A stretch of 64,000 bases of DNA from Clostridium chauvoei (GCF_002327185.1 NZ_CP018624.1:1860001-1924000); one strand, 5' to 3'. Counted from the stretch's first letter, positions 1 through 8,904 are shown. Translations and numbers: made by a program. Notes: a model not told the origin generated them from the sequence alone.

Positions 1-344
1 TTGTTGCTATTTTTCTTAAAGGTCATTCTCCTGAATTATTTAGTTATTCAGTGAGTGCATTTAGAATATTTTCAACTGCCTTTTTAATACTTGGTTTTAA
101 TGTATTAATTTCTGGATACTTTGCATCTATAGAAAAACCATTTAATGCAACAATAATTTCATTATCTAGGGGGCTGATTATAATTACTATTGTTCTCCTT
201 ACTATGACTTCATTAGTTGGTGAAAATGGCATATGGATTTCAACTTTAATTTCTGAGTTACTATGTTTAATAATTTCAATATTATTGCTTATTAAAAATA
301 GAATATCTTATAAAAAATCTTCATATAAAACTTCTAATGTATAA
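1..344 (+). CDS. MATE-family efflux transporter, C-terminal end (partial)
   Basis: The gene runs in from the left edge; its frame is open from base 3, and an in-frame GTG near base 51 is not the true start. About 113 codons remain. They contain at least two strongly hydrophobic helices, an intervening FASIEKPFNA-type loop and a short basic tail, which is the look of the last two or three helices of multidrug and toxic compound extrusion (MATE) antiporters. These export cationic drugs with Na+ or H+ exchange at the cytoplasmic membrane. The family call rests on the overall pattern of the C-terminal helices; the diagnostic N-terminal half lies outside the window. Confidence 0.6.
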   Translation, partial: VAIFLKGHSPELFSYSVSAFRIFSTAFLILGFNVLISGYFASIEKPFNATIISLSRGLIIITIVLLTMTSLVGENGIWISTLISELLCLIISILLLIKNRISYKKSSYKTSNV

Positions 345-350
345 TAAAAT

Positions 351-386
351 AAAAGGACTATCTAAGCTTAATTAGATAATCCTTTT
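351..386. terminator. Bidirectional hairpin terminator
   Basis: Stem AAAAGGACTATCTAA pairs with TTAGATAATCCTTTT around a 5-base loop with A/T tracts on both sides. It lies between the convergent MATE gene and the GDPD pseudogene and can serve both. Confidence 0.75.
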
Positions 387-401
387 TATATTGAACTTTA
401 A

Positions 402-1117
402 TTATTTTCTAACTTCATATTTTAACTTATTTAAAACTTCAACTTCATTAGTTATAATGTTTGTTACACCTAACTCCATTGCTTTTTTCATATCAATTTC
501 ACTATTTATAGTATAAGGATTAACCTTTATATGGTTTTCCTTTAACTCCCTCATTATCTCTTCATCAAATATAGAATAATAATAAGGGTGATAACATTCA
601 CATTTTATATTTTTTAGGTACTTATATACATCTACTAATGTAGTTTCTGTTAACGCACCTGTTATTATATTTTTATTAATTTCCTTTACTTTTAATAAAC
701 TATAATGATTAAATGAAGATATAATTATTCTATCTTCTATTTCATATTTTTCAATCAAATCTAGTACTTTTTCTTCTAAATTTTTATACTTTACTATACT
801 ATTTTTAATTCTAAATTTAAAATATCTAGTTTTGATTCCTTAAATAGTATTAATAATTCTTCTAATGTAGGAATCTTTTCGTTATTTTTAGTTTTAAATT
901 TTCTTAATTCAGCTAAAGTATAACTTTTAACTAATCCTTTTCCATCAGTAGTCCTATCTAGTGTTTCATCATGAATTATAACTGGAATACCATCTTTCGA
1001 TAATTGAACATCCGTTTCTATTCCATCTGCTCCAAATTCTATAGCCTTTTTAAAAGCTATTATAGTATTCTCATCATATTTTCCACTATATCCCCTATGA
1101 GCAATATTTAAAACCAT
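402..1117 (-). pseudogene. Glycerophosphodiester phosphodiesterase, broken by a -1 frameshift
   Basis: Two open frames together make one GDPD-family protein of about 238 residues. GDPD enzymes hydrolyse glycerophosphodiesters to glycerol-3-phosphate and an alcohol. The N-terminal part (794-1117) has the catalytic AHRG motif, the metal-binding ETDVQ motif and HDETLDRTT. The C-terminal part (402-758) has the FNHYSL strand and the VNPYTINS and TNIITN motifs of the barrel's end. Between them, the coding-strand run of five A's at 802-806 needs one more A to give ELKNSIVKYKN and restore the frame. The start at 1117 follows a GAGAGAAGGA-type ribosome site. Either a true phase-shifted pseudogene or a homopolymer sequencing error. 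Confidence 0.85.
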
Positions 1118-1143
1118 CCATATTCCTTCTCTCTTGTATAAAA

Positions 1144-1749
1144 TTATATCTCTAATAATTTTATCATACTTTTTATTTTATATATTCTTTTTCTACTTTT
1201 TAAATTTGATACTTTATTTGATGGTCTTTTATTTTTGGAATAATAGGTATCTTTTCCAATAGCAATTACTAGTACTGTAGCCCTACCCTTTTCAACTTTT
1301 GCTCCTTGGAGACATATATTATCTAATTCTGTTATATCCTTATGTTGATAATAATTTCCTCTTATATTTTCATATTTTTTTATTATAGTATTTTCTCCTG
1401 TTAATATATATTGGTTTATGCTAAAGTCATTGCAAGATATTATCCTAACGTCTGCTGGAATATAATCTCCTTCTTTTAAACATATTATATCTCCCATAGT
1501 TATATCTTCTGCTGATAGTATTCTTTCCTTTTTATTTCTTATACAACTTAAATATTTATTATTTTCTTTTATAAAATTTAATGAACTAGGTATAATATTA
1601 GGTCCATACCTTTGTATACGTATTCTAGCTTCCTCTTCACTAATTCCATTTATATTTGTTTTTAATATCTTATAGATTTCATTTATATTTATTTTGCTAA
1701 ATCTAATTAACTTATCTATAGATAAATTACTATTTCTTGTATCAATCAT
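1144..1749 (-). pseudogene. MgtA-type P-ATPase remnant (N-terminal plus actuator domain only)
   Basis: 201 residues, against about 900 for the Mg2+-importing P-type ATPase MgtA/MgtB. Residues about 20-50 match the cation-ATPase N-terminal domain (SEEEARIRIQRYGPN). From about residue 85 there is an actuator domain (MGDIICLKEGDYIPADVR, then LTGEN, then an ICLQGAKVEKGRATVLVIA segment). The M1-M2 helices that should lie between these are missing, and there is no DKTGT phosphorylation site or nucleotide domain. The catalytic TGES loop reads TGEN. A ribosome site GGAGGTGG precedes the ATG. It lies downstream of the M-box riboswitch, which fits a former Mg2+ transporter gene. It cannot transport ions; a soluble role is conceivable but unsupported. 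Confidence 0.75.
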
Positions 1750-1773
1750 ATATCCACCTCCAAAATTATATCA

Positions 1774-1808
1774 GTAAAATAAGCTATAAAAGCTAACCCT
1801 TATTTTAC
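1774..1808. repeat. Inverted repeat between the 35-codon ORF and the MgtA remnant
   Basis: Ten-base arms GTAAAATAAG and CTTATTTTAC flank a 15-base centre. There is no T-tract at the minus-strand exit, so it is not a clear terminator. It may be an RNA structure shortly upstream of the remnant's ribosome site. Confidence 0.4.
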
Positions 1809-1860
1809 ATTTTTGAGATTACATTAGATTAGATTTAAGAAATAGTTGAGAAAAAATTAT

Positions 1861-1968
1861 CTAAGTTATAAAAGCTACTTTGATAGGTCCTATAATTTTT
1901 TTGAAATTAATCCTATAAAGTCTAATTCTTCCTCCACTATTTCTATCTAATATGTGATCTGATTCCAT
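1861..1968 (-). CDS. 35-residue ORF directly under M-box control
   Basis: An ATG at 1968 preceded by GGAGGTGCAAAA opens a 35-codon frame that begins MESDHILDRNSGGRIRLYR and ends GPIKVAFIT. It is the first reading frame after the riboswitch terminator. The ribosome site is very good and the peptide is basic with a hydrophobic end. I do not recognise the family. It could be a small Mg2+-responsive protein, a leader peptide in the manner of mgtL (though it is not proline-rich), or a chance frame left by decay of the transporter gene. A longer frame starting at 2055 would begin inside the terminator region and is unlikely. Confidence 0.45.
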   Translation of the reverse strand: MESDHILDRNSGGRIRLYRINFKKIIGPIKVAFIT

Positions 1969-2003
1969 TTTTGCACCTCCATAAAATATATATAAAAAAA
2001 TTA

Positions 2004-2033
2004 ACCCTTGTTTGTACTTGAACAAACAAGGGT
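2004..2033 (-). terminator. M-box expression-platform terminator
   Basis: On the minus strand ACCCTTGTTTGT pairs with ACAAACAAGGGT around TCAAGT and is followed by TTAATTTTTTT. The loop contains GTTCAAGT, complementary over eight bases to ACTTGAAC at the 3' side of the aptamer, so aptamer closing and antitermination are mutually exclusive. Confidence 0.85.
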
Positions 2034-2052
2034 ATTCTTTAACTAATAAATA

Positions 2053-2213
2053 CACTCTACTCGTTCAAGTTTTAGCTCTTTAAGGCATGAAATTGAATTA
2101 AATTAAACCTTCTTTGTTCGGTAAAATCTGCTAACCAGCTGAGAGTGTTTCCACCCTTTCACGGTATCAATCCTTATCCTTAAAGTAACCTCACCTACCG
2201 AGGATATTTAAAT
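2053..2213 (-). promoter_or_regulatory. M-box (ykoK-type) magnesium riboswitch
   Basis: The minus strand carries the conserved 5' element GGTAGGTGAGG, the central hairpins, and the 3' element TGCCTTAAAGAGCTAAAAC typical of the M-box. P1 can form between CTCG near the 5' end and CGAG after ACTTGAA. In the known family, Mg2+ stabilises P1 and allows the downstream terminator to form, turning Mg2+ transport genes off. The antiterminator here would pair ACTTGAAC with the terminator loop. The controlled genes are the 35-codon ORF and the MgtA remnant. Confidence 0.92.
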
Positions 2214-2259
2214 CTATATTATTAGTATATTTAGTATTTTTTTATTTGTTACTATATTC

Positions 2260-4017
2260 CTAAATTCTTAAGAGTATTTTGTTAATTTCTTCACTTACTT
2301 CTAATCTTTCATCATAAATCCAACTAACATCAAATTCTAAATTAAAAATTTTACAGAATGAATAGTACATATTTATTCTTTGATAATAACATTCTAATTC
2401 ATCTAAATTCCCCTTATAACATTGTGGTTTAGTAATGGTTTTATTTTTTAATACAAATAACTCTTCTACATAATCTAAAAAAGTATCCATAAGTTCATTC
2501 TTTGAAACGTCAAAGGGAACTTTAAGTAATTCCCATTGAATACTTTCTTTTAGTTTATATCTTTTGATGTTTTCTAGAATTATTAAATATTCATTTATAT
2601 CCATTTTTCTATAAAAATCAAGAGTTTCTTCTCTTGTAGCCCATAAAGCTAATTTTTCATTTAATGGCAATCCTTGTACTTTTAAAATTGCTTCTGAAGG
2701 ACCTATTACTGCTTCTTTTATTACTATATCCTTTTCTGCTAACTTTTCTTTTATAAACCTTTGATTATCCCTTACTGTTGCAACATAACCTACTTCATAT
2801 ATTCCTTTTCTTCCTGCTCTACCTGCAACTTGTTTAACTTCTTGAGATGTTAATGGTCTTATTTCTTCTCCATCAAATTTTTGTATATCTAAAAATATTA
2901 TTCTTTTAATTGGCAAATTTACCCCCATACCAATTGCATCAGTTGTTATTAATATTTTATTTTCTTTATTTATAAATTGCTCATATTGCTTTCTTCTTAC
3001 TTCTGGTGGCAAATCCCCATATATTATACTTGCTTTTATTCCTAAACTAGAATACTGTTCTGCAAGACTTAATACTTTCTTTTTTGAAAATACTACTATA
3101 GCATCTCCTTCCTCTGCTTCTGAATTATTAAAATTTCTATTTTGAACTTCTAAAGGTATATTTCTTTTATATTCTTTAAATTCAAAATCATCATCGCAAT
3201 CTTTTATAATAGTTTCTAATATTTCTTTAGCATTTAAAGCTCCACATACATGAATTTCTTTGCATCTTAAACCAAGCAAAGCTCTACTCCAAGCTGCACC
3301 TCTTTGTGAATCATCTATCATTTGAATTTCATCAATTATAGCAATATCATATTCCTCATTTAAGTTAGCTTTTTCTATAGTGCAAGAGGTATGTGTAGCA
3401 CCCTCTTTAATTAATTCTTCTTCTCCAGTTAATAAATTGCATATCACACCTTCATTATTTAATCTTTCATAGTTTTCTAAAGCTAATATTCTAAGAGGTG
3501 ATAAATATATTCCCTTCTTAGCAACTTTTAAACGTTCCATTGCATTATAAGTTTTCCCTGTATTCGTTTCCCCTAAATGTATGAAAAATTTTCTTTTCAT
3601 ACTTCTTGCAGCACTATACTCATCTTTAGGGTTTGCTGGAAAGTTTTCTTCAAACTCTTGAGAAATTAATTTAGGTATATGATGCTTAGTTAATAATGTC
3701 ATAAACCCTGAGTTAATAAAAACATTATAATTTCCTCTTAATACTTGATAAAAGTCAAAATCAGTATTATTTTTTCTATTATAATCATCTAACATTTTTT
3801 TAGATATATATTCTAATAATTCTTCGTATCTTTCATATAAATTATCATATTCTTTAAAGCCTTCATTTTCCATAGTCTTAAGCTGTCTTAGTTTTTTACG
3901 TATTGCTGACTCGTGTTCTATTAAAGCCCCTGGTTTTGAATTATGAACTATTTCTTCAATTTGATTTATTTGAGATTTAAGCTTTTTAAAATCTCTTTGT
4001 AATGCATTCTTTTTCAA
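2260..4017 (-). CDS. Suv3-like superfamily 2 helicase
   Basis: 585 residues. Motif I is LGETNTGKT at about 148-156, motif II is DEIQ near 228, SPLRILALE forms motif Ia, TDAIGMGVNLP motif V, and QVAGRAGRKG motif VI. The DEIQ box and the GETNTGKT loop are the marks of the Suv3/SUPV3L1 branch of NTP-dependent RNA helicases. The first 130 residues are lysine- and glutamate-rich and look coiled-coil. In mitochondria Suv3 feeds RNA to the degradosome; the role of the Clostridial form is not established. It is a single gene with terminating DNA on both sides. Confidence 0.85.
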   Translation of the reverse strand: MKKNALQRDFKKLKSQINQIEEIVHNSKPGALIEHESAIRKKLRQLKTMENEGFKEYDNLYERYEELLEYISKKMLDDYNRKNNTDFDFYQVLRGNYNVFINSGFMTLLTKHHIPKLISQEFEENFPANPKDEYSAARSMKRKFFIHLGETNTGKTYNAMERLKVAKKGIYLSPLRILALENYERLNNEGVICNLLTGEEELIKEGATHTSCTIEKANLNEEYDIAIIDEIQMIDDSQRGAAWSRALLGLRCKEIHVCGALNAKEILETIIKDCDDDFEFKEYKRNIPLEVQNRNFNNSEAEEGDAIVVFSKKKVLSLAEQYSSLGIKASIIYGDLPPEVRRKQYEQFINKENKILITTDAIGMGVNLPIKRIIFLDIQKFDGEEIRPLTSQEVKQVAGRAGRKGIYEVGYVATVRDNQRFIKEKLAEKDIVIKEAVIGPSEAILKVQGLPLNEKLALWATREETLDFYRKMDINEYLIILENIKRYKLKESIQWELLKVPFDVSKNELMDTFLDYVEELFVLKNKTITKPQCYKGNLDELECYYQRINMYYSFCKIFNLEFDVSWIYDERLEVSEEINKILLRI

Positions 4018-4191
4018 CTTCTCACCTCTTAAGTTTTTACTATATTAGTAAAATTTTTCTCCTAATTGAGAATATTCCTTATAAAGTTTAAAAATCCTTC
4101 TATTATTTGTTCCTTTAATTTATTATATTCAAAATTAATATATACTTATACTAATTAACATTAAATATCCCTTAAAGTTATATTCTATGGG

Positions 4192-4506
4192 CTATTCTAC
4201 TAATCCAATTGCTCTAACAGGACAGCCATCTGAATCTTTAAATTTAAGTGGTGTTGCTATAAACATAAATTCATTAGGAAGACTATCTAAGTTTGTTAAA
4301 TTTTCTATTATTAACTTTCCTTCTTTAAATAAAATCATATGTATAGGAGAATCTATATGAGTTCCTGTATGAGAACATATATTAATACTTTTTTCATTAT
4401 AACCAGATATTTTTATCTTTGAAATATCATTAAATATTGGTCTTTCATCATCTGAGTAAACTGTCATATTATACTGAATTTCATGTGATAAATCTACTAT
4501 CTTCAT
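4192..4506 (-). pseudogene. Cyclase/kynurenine-formamidase family protein with internal in-frame deletion
   Basis: 104 residues, roughly half the usual length of about 210. The N-terminal half is normal and carries the metal-binding HTGTHIDSPIHM motif after IVDLSHEI. It then jumps to the family's C-terminal end (NLTNLDSLPNEF, then FIATPLKFKDSDG and PVRAIG). The middle, with the remaining catalytic histidine and loop, is gone without breaking the frame. Cyclase-family enzymes are Mn2+ or Zn2+ amidohydrolases. The product is probably inactive. The ribosome site AGGAGATAAATT precedes the start at 4506. Confidence 0.75.
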
Positions 4507-4537
4507 AATTTATCTCCTTCTTATATTACTAAGTATG

Positions 4538-4572
4538 TAAAAAAGGCTCTTAATATACTGAGCCTTTTACAT
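4538..4572 (-). terminator. Terminator of the patatin gene
   Basis: Stem GAGCC(TTTT)/AAAAGGCTC with a T-run on the minus strand. It overlaps the patatin stop codon at 4567-4569 and ends transcription before the cyclase remnant. Confidence 0.75.
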
Positions 4573-5517
4573 TTCTATATCTTTTTCTAAGTTATTTCTA
4601 TATGAATTCTTTCTATTTTCCTTATTATAAAATTTATTCTTAACCCAATTGTAAGTTTTAAAAAGTTTCTTATATTTTTCCTCTTCATCTTTTTTAAACT
4701 TAAATTCTGACATTAACATAATAGGTTGAAGTAGATCCATTGTATCATAATAGCCTTCTCTTATCCTTACTCGCTTTGATTGCTCATCTAAATTTAAAGT
4801 CCCCTTAATTACGCTTTCATCTAGGTTTTTTGGTGCAAGCTCTATTATTTTGCTATTAGGATATAATGATCTATCTATTCCAGCTTCTTTAGATAGTAAA
4901 ACTACTATTATAATGTCACATCCTTCTTCATATACAGGCTTAATAGGAGTGTTATCCGATACTCCTCCATCTATATACTTATTTCCTAAAATCTCTGTAC
5001 AATCATATATAAGTGGTAATGAAGCTGATGCCACTATCATTTCTTTTGATATTTCATCATTAAAATCATTTATCTTAAAATATTTCGCTTTGAATTCTGG
5101 TAATTCTGTACATGCTGCGTAACATATTTTATTACGTTCTTTTACTTTTGATACATCTAAATATTTATCTATTATTTCTTTCGCTCCATCCTTTGGAACC
5201 GTTCCTTCTTCTAATTTTTGAAGCATATATTTTTTAGCTATATTTAAATATTTACCTCCAATTGCAAGCTCTAATCCTTTTTTAAAAAGTTCAATTTTAC
5301 CTATAGGAACTAGCTTGTCCATAGTTACTTCGTCCCATAATTCCTCTGCTGCATCTATATCATCCTGTGCAAATAGTACAGCATTAAAGGCTCCTATTGA
5401 TGCACCTGAAAACACTTCTATATATTTATCTATTCCAAGTTCTTTTAGAGCTTTCCAAACGCCTAACTCATAAGCTCCTTTTCCGCCACCACCTGATAAT
5501 ACTAACCCAATTTTCAT
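4567..5517 (-). CDS. Patatin-like phospholipase
   Basis: 316 residues. The oxyanion-hole loop LSGGGGKGAYELGV is at residues 7-20, the nucleophile elbow GASIG near 38-42, and the catalytic aspartate in DGGVSDN near 180. This Ser-Asp dyad defines patatin-family lipid acyl hydrolases. There is no signal peptide, so it is probably cytoplasmic and acts on membrane lipids. The last 60 residues are charged and probably flexible. The start is set by GAGGGGATAAA-like purines just upstream of the ATG at 5517. Confidence 0.88.
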   Translation of the reverse strand: MKIGLVLSGGGGKGAYELGVWKALKELGIDKYIEVFSGASIGAFNAVLFAQDDIDAAEELWDEVTMDKLVPIGKIELFKKGLELAIGGKYLNIAKKYMLQKLEEGTVPKDGAKEIIDKYLDVSKVKERNKICYAACTELPEFKAKYFKINDFNDEISKEMIVASASLPLIYDCTEILGNKYIDGGVSDNTPIKPVYEEGCDIIIVVLLSKEAGIDRSLYPNSKIIELAPKNLDESVIKGTLNLDEQSKRVRIREGYYDTMDLLQPIMLMSEFKFKKDEEEKYKKLFKTYNWVKNKFYNKENRKNSYRNNLEKDIEM

Positions 5518-5654
5518 TTTATCCCCCTATTTAAACTATACCTAATATCTTATTTTAATATATACATTATTATAATTTAATTCCTCTATTTTTTCAAAAA
5601 TTGATAATATATTAATCTTCTTTGTTTTTTCTTATAATATACTTCTTATCTTCT

Positions 5655-5696
5655 AAAAAAGGTAATATCTCACTTTAATTTTAGTGAAATATTACC
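5655..5696 (-). terminator. Terminator after the DUF975 gene
   Basis: GGTAATATTTCACT pairs with the imperfect complement AGTGAGATATTACC, followed by TTTTTT on the minus strand. Confidence 0.75.
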
Positions 5697-5706
5697 TCTG
5701 AATTTA

Positions 5707-6309
5707 CTAATTATTTTTAAGGTCTAAATAAAAGTTTGCTTCTGTCATTTTTTGATAAGGATGTACCCATAATGCTCCTATTCCGAAAGTTAATGCACTT
5801 ACTATCCACCATCCAATGAAACTTAAATTTAAAACAAAATAATCAAGTTTATGTCCTATCATCATTTCTTTACTTTCTGATAAGCATTGGATAATTCCCT
5901 TTTCATTATCCTCACTTAAAATAAAATATGCTTGTGAAAACATCATTGCAAATATAACTCCTGGCACTATTAGAAATATCATTCCTAATATTACTATAAT
6001 AGTAATTAATATATTTAGTCCTAGAGTTTTAAAGTAAATATTAAATCCTGAAAAAAGATCATAAAATCTAGCACTGTTATCTTTTCTTGTTAAGTTTAAT
6101 AGAAATTTACTTAATCCTAAAGCTAGCACTCCTCCTAATAATAGCGATACTACATCTACAAATATTTCTATACTTCCATCGAATATCATTTCACTATAGC
6201 TTATACTATTTATAATAATAAGATAAACAAAACAAGTAAGTATTGCAATTCCCCAGTTTCCTCTCAATTGATCTTTAGCATTAGCTTTCAATTCAGCTCT
6301 ACTTTTCAT
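5707..6309 (-). CDS. DUF975 membrane protein
   Basis: 200 residues starting MKSRAELKANAKDQLRGNWG, the typical opening of DUF975 proteins. Four or five hydrophobic segments follow, at about 18-38, 48-70, 98-125 and 155-180, with an LSESKEMMIGHK loop before the last helices. Function unknown; family members are integral membrane proteins of Firmicutes. It stands alone with its own terminator. The ribosome site is AGGAGGTATAG. Confidence 0.8.
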   Translation of the reverse strand: MKSRAELKANAKDQLRGNWGIAILTCFVYLIIINSISYSEMIFDGSIEIFVDVVSLLLGGVLALGLSKFLLNLTRKDNSARFYDLFSGFNIYFKTLGLNILITIIVILGMIFLIVPGVIFAMMFSQAYFILSEDNEKGIIQCLSESKEMMIGHKLDYFVLNLSFIGWWIVSALTFGIGALWVHPYQKMTEANFYLDLKNN

Positions 6310-6358
6310 ACTATACCTCCTATTTATTATATAGTATTATATATAATAAACTTATTTT

Positions 6359-6685
6359 TTATTCTTCTATAAAACCAGTATAATCTAAAATTCCCCCTCT
6401 AAGATTGTATAATTTTGTAAACCCTTCATTTTCTAATATATCACAAGCTACACTACTTCTCATTCCTACTTTGCAATAAACTAGTATTGGTGTATCTTTA
6501 TGTTCTTCTAAATCTTCTAGCTCCCACTCCAAATCATCAACTGGTATATTTATTGAATTAGGTATTCTATTTTCTTTAAATTCAGCAAATCTTCTTACAT
6601 CCAATATTAAAAGTTTATTATTTTCTTTTATTAAATTTTCTGCTTGTCTATTACTAATAGATTTTGTATATTTCAAAATTCTCAC
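6359..6685 (-). CDS. Single-domain rhodanese-like protein
   Basis: 108 residues forming one rhodanese domain: ILDVRRFAEFKENRIPNSINIP, then the active-site loop CKVGMRS near residue 72, then LRGGILDY. Such proteins carry a persulfide on the active cysteine and shuttle sulfur in the cytoplasm; the partner is not evident here. The catalytic cysteine is present, so it is probably active. It is monocistronic, with AGAGGTGAGAA before the ATG. Confidence 0.85.
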   Translation of the reverse strand: MRILKYTKSISNRQAENLIKENNKLLILDVRRFAEFKENRIPNSINIPVDDLEWELEDLEEHKDTPILVYCKVGMRSSVACDILENEGFTKLYNLRGGILDYTGFIEE

Positions 6686-6789
6686 CTCTTTAAGTTTAAT
6701 TAATTAAAACTAATTATAATCTTCTAATATTTAAAATTCAATAATTCTATTTGTAATTTTATATTTAATTATATTATTTTTTGAATTGC

Positions 6790-6832
6790 AAAAAAGTGAG
6801 GAAAATAAAAATTCATTTTCCTCACTTTTGAA
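6790..6832 (-). terminator. Terminator of the nup operon
   Basis: AAAAGTGAGGAAAAT at 6792-6806 and its exact complement at 6815-6829, with a T-run on the minus-strand exit immediately after nupQ. Confidence 0.85.
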
Positions 6833-6836
6833 AAAA

Positions 6837-7790
6837 TTAACGTTTCCCTGCATCAAATGGTTCACCAGCAGCCTTTGGTGCTTGTGATGATTTTGAGAAT
6901 AGTATCAATGCTAATAATGTTATAGCATAAGGGAATACTTTTAATATAACTGGTGGAATTGTAGCTAATGTTGGTATAACTTGTGACACATTAGCAACTG
7001 TAGCTGCAAATCCAAAGAATAATGTTGCCCCTAATATTCCAAGAGGTTTCCACTGACCAAAGATTAATGCCGCTAAAGCAAGGAATCCTAATCCTGAAAC
7101 ACTTCCATTAAATTCTCCTGAGTATGTTACTAGAATTATTACTCCACCTAAAGCAGAAAATGCTCCTGAAATCATAACTCCTATATATCTCATTTTATAG
7201 ACGTTTATACCTGCTGCATCAGCTGCTTGAGGATGTTCTCCACAAGCTCTTAATCTTAATCCAAAACTTGTTTTATAAAGTATAAATATACTTATTGCTA
7301 ATATTCCTAATACTATCCAAGTCGTAGTATAGCTATTGCTAAAGAATAAATCTCCAATTATCGGAATATCTGAAAGTACTGGTACATCTTTAGGAATAAA
7401 ACCTCTAGTAATTCTTATATTACCACTACCTGTAATAGTTCTTGCTAAGAATATTGTTAATGATCCTGCAATCATATTTATGGCAGTACCACTAATAACT
7501 TGATTAGCATTTAAATTTATACTTGCAAATGCATGTAATAATGAAAATAACATTCCAGCTAACATTGCTACTAAAAGTCCAATCCATAATGGAAGTGAAC
7601 TTCCTGGCATCTTTTCTTGTAATTTTACTATTGTAAATGCCCCTGCAAAGGAACCTATAATCATAAGCCCATCAAGTCCTACATTTACTATACCACTTCT
7701 TTCACAGAATAAAGCTCCTAATGCTGCTATTAAAAGAGGAATTGTAAATGCAATAGCATATGGAAATATTTGTTGTATTGTATCCCACAT
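6837..7790 (-). CDS. nupQ: Nucleoside ABC transporter permease, NupQ type
   Basis: 317 residues, about eight to ten transmembrane segments, of the BPD_transp_2 class (FCERSGIVNVGLDGLMIIGSF near 28, GEHPQAADAAGINV near 185). The second of two membrane subunits of a BmpA-type importer for purine nucleosides. Its start is one base past the stop of nupP, so the two are translationally linked. Substrate is inferred from family resemblance to B. subtilis NupNOPQ. Its binding protein upstream is destroyed by an IS element. Confidence 0.85.
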   Translation of the reverse strand: MWDTIQQIFPYAIAFTIPLLIAALGALFCERSGIVNVGLDGLMIIGSFAGAFTIVKLQEKMPGSSLPLWIGLLVAMLAGMLFSLLHAFASINLNANQVISGTAINMIAGSLTIFLARTITGSGNIRITRGFIPKDVPVLSDIPIIGDLFFSNSYTTTWIVLGILAISIFILYKTSFGLRLRACGEHPQAADAAGINVYKMRYIGVMISGAFSALGGVIILVTYSGEFNGSVSGLGFLALAALIFGQWKPLGILGATLFFGFAATVANVSQVIPTLATIPPVILKVFPYAITLLALILFSKSSQAPKAAGEPFDAGKR

Positions 7791-7791
7791 A

Positions 7792-8904
7792 TTATTTATC
7801 CCCCTTTCTTTTATTTTTATTATCTATAACAGACGGATCTTCTTCTACTAGTTTATCAGTATTCATTTGAACCTTTCTACGTCTAAATTTATCAAAAACC
7901 TTATCCACTACTGCACTTGTTGCAGCAAAATAAATAATTGTAGCCATAATTGTATCAGCTATTTCAGGAGGAATAGATGTCATGGCACTCATAAATCCTT
8001 TGCCTGTATATAAAAGTCCAAAGAATAATGCTGCAAATAAAACTCCAATTGGAGAGTTAGCACCAAGTAGCGCTACAGCAATCCCGTCAAAACCTTGAGA
8101 TGGTGTAACACCTATTTGCATATTTGCTACATTACCTGCATATTGAGCAACACCTGCAAGCCCTGCAAGTCCTCCTGCTATCATCATAGAAATTACTATA
8201 TTTCTCTTTACTGGCATTCCTGAGTATTCAGCTGCATATCTATTAAATCCAACTGCCTTTAATTCATATCCAAGAACTGTTCTATTTAAAATAAATCCAA
8301 TTATTATAACAGCTATAATTGCAATTAAAACTCCATAGTTTATAAAAGACCCTTGAAATAATTCTGAAATCCAAGGGGCTTGTAATGAAGCTTCAGCTGA
8401 TAGTTTAGCTGATTCTGTTTCTAAGAAAGCACCTTTAAAGTAAGCTGGTATTGTATAATATACAACCCAATAGGATATCCAATTCATCATAATTGTTGAA
8501 ACAACTTCATTAACATTATATCTAGCCTTAAGTATCCCTGGAATAGCTGCACAAAGTGCTCCTCCTAAGAAACCAGCTAAAATCATTGTTATTAACAACA
8601 ATGGTCTTGGAAGATTTACTGTTAATCCAACTGCTGTTGCACAAAGACCTCCACACAGCATTTGTCCTGCTGCACCTATATTAAATAAACCTGTTCTAAA
8701 GGCAAAAGCTACTGAAAGTCCAGTAAGAATAAGTGGAGTAGCTGTTGCTACTGTATTAGCTATTCTTTCTATATTCTTTAATCCACCTTGGAATAAATAA
8801 CTATATCCTTCTATTGGATTACTTCCTATAATCGCCATTAGGATTGCTCCAGCTAATAACCCTAGTATAACTGCAAGAATGGATTTTAAACCTCTATTCT
8901 TCAT
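7792..8904 (-). CDS. nupP: Nucleoside ABC transporter permease, NupP type
   Basis: 370 residues with about nine transmembrane helices and the FRTGLFNIGAAGQMLCGG motif near 70, shared with NupQ (FCERSGIVNVGLDG), showing their common origin. The tail is charged and cytoplasmic. It overlaps the end of the ATPase gene by 11 bases, a tight translational coupling. Forms the transport pore with NupQ. Confidence 0.85.
   Translation of the reverse strand: MKNRGLKSILAVILGLLAGAILMAIIGSNPIEGYSYLFQGGLKNIERIANTVATATPLILTGLSVAFAFRTGLFNIGAAGQMLCGGLCATAVGLTVNLPRPLLLITMILAGFLGGALCAAIPGILKARYNVNEVVSTIMMNWISYWVVYYTIPAYFKGAFLETESAKLSAEASLQAPWISELFQGSFINYGVLIAIIAVIIIGFILNRTVLGYELKAVGFNRYAAEYSGMPVKRNIVISMMIAGGLAGLAGVAQYAGNVANMQIGVTPSQGFDGIAVALLGANSPIGVLFAALFFGLLYTGKGFMSAMTSIPPEIADTIMATIIYFAATSAVVDKVFDKFRRRKVQMNTDKLVEEDPSVIDNKNKRKGDK

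Noticed and set aside
1861-2055. A 64-codon frame starting at 2055 through the M-box terminator.
   Set aside because: The upstream half lies in the structured riboswitch leader and has no ribosome site. The internal ATG at 1968 with GGAGGTG is the plausible start.
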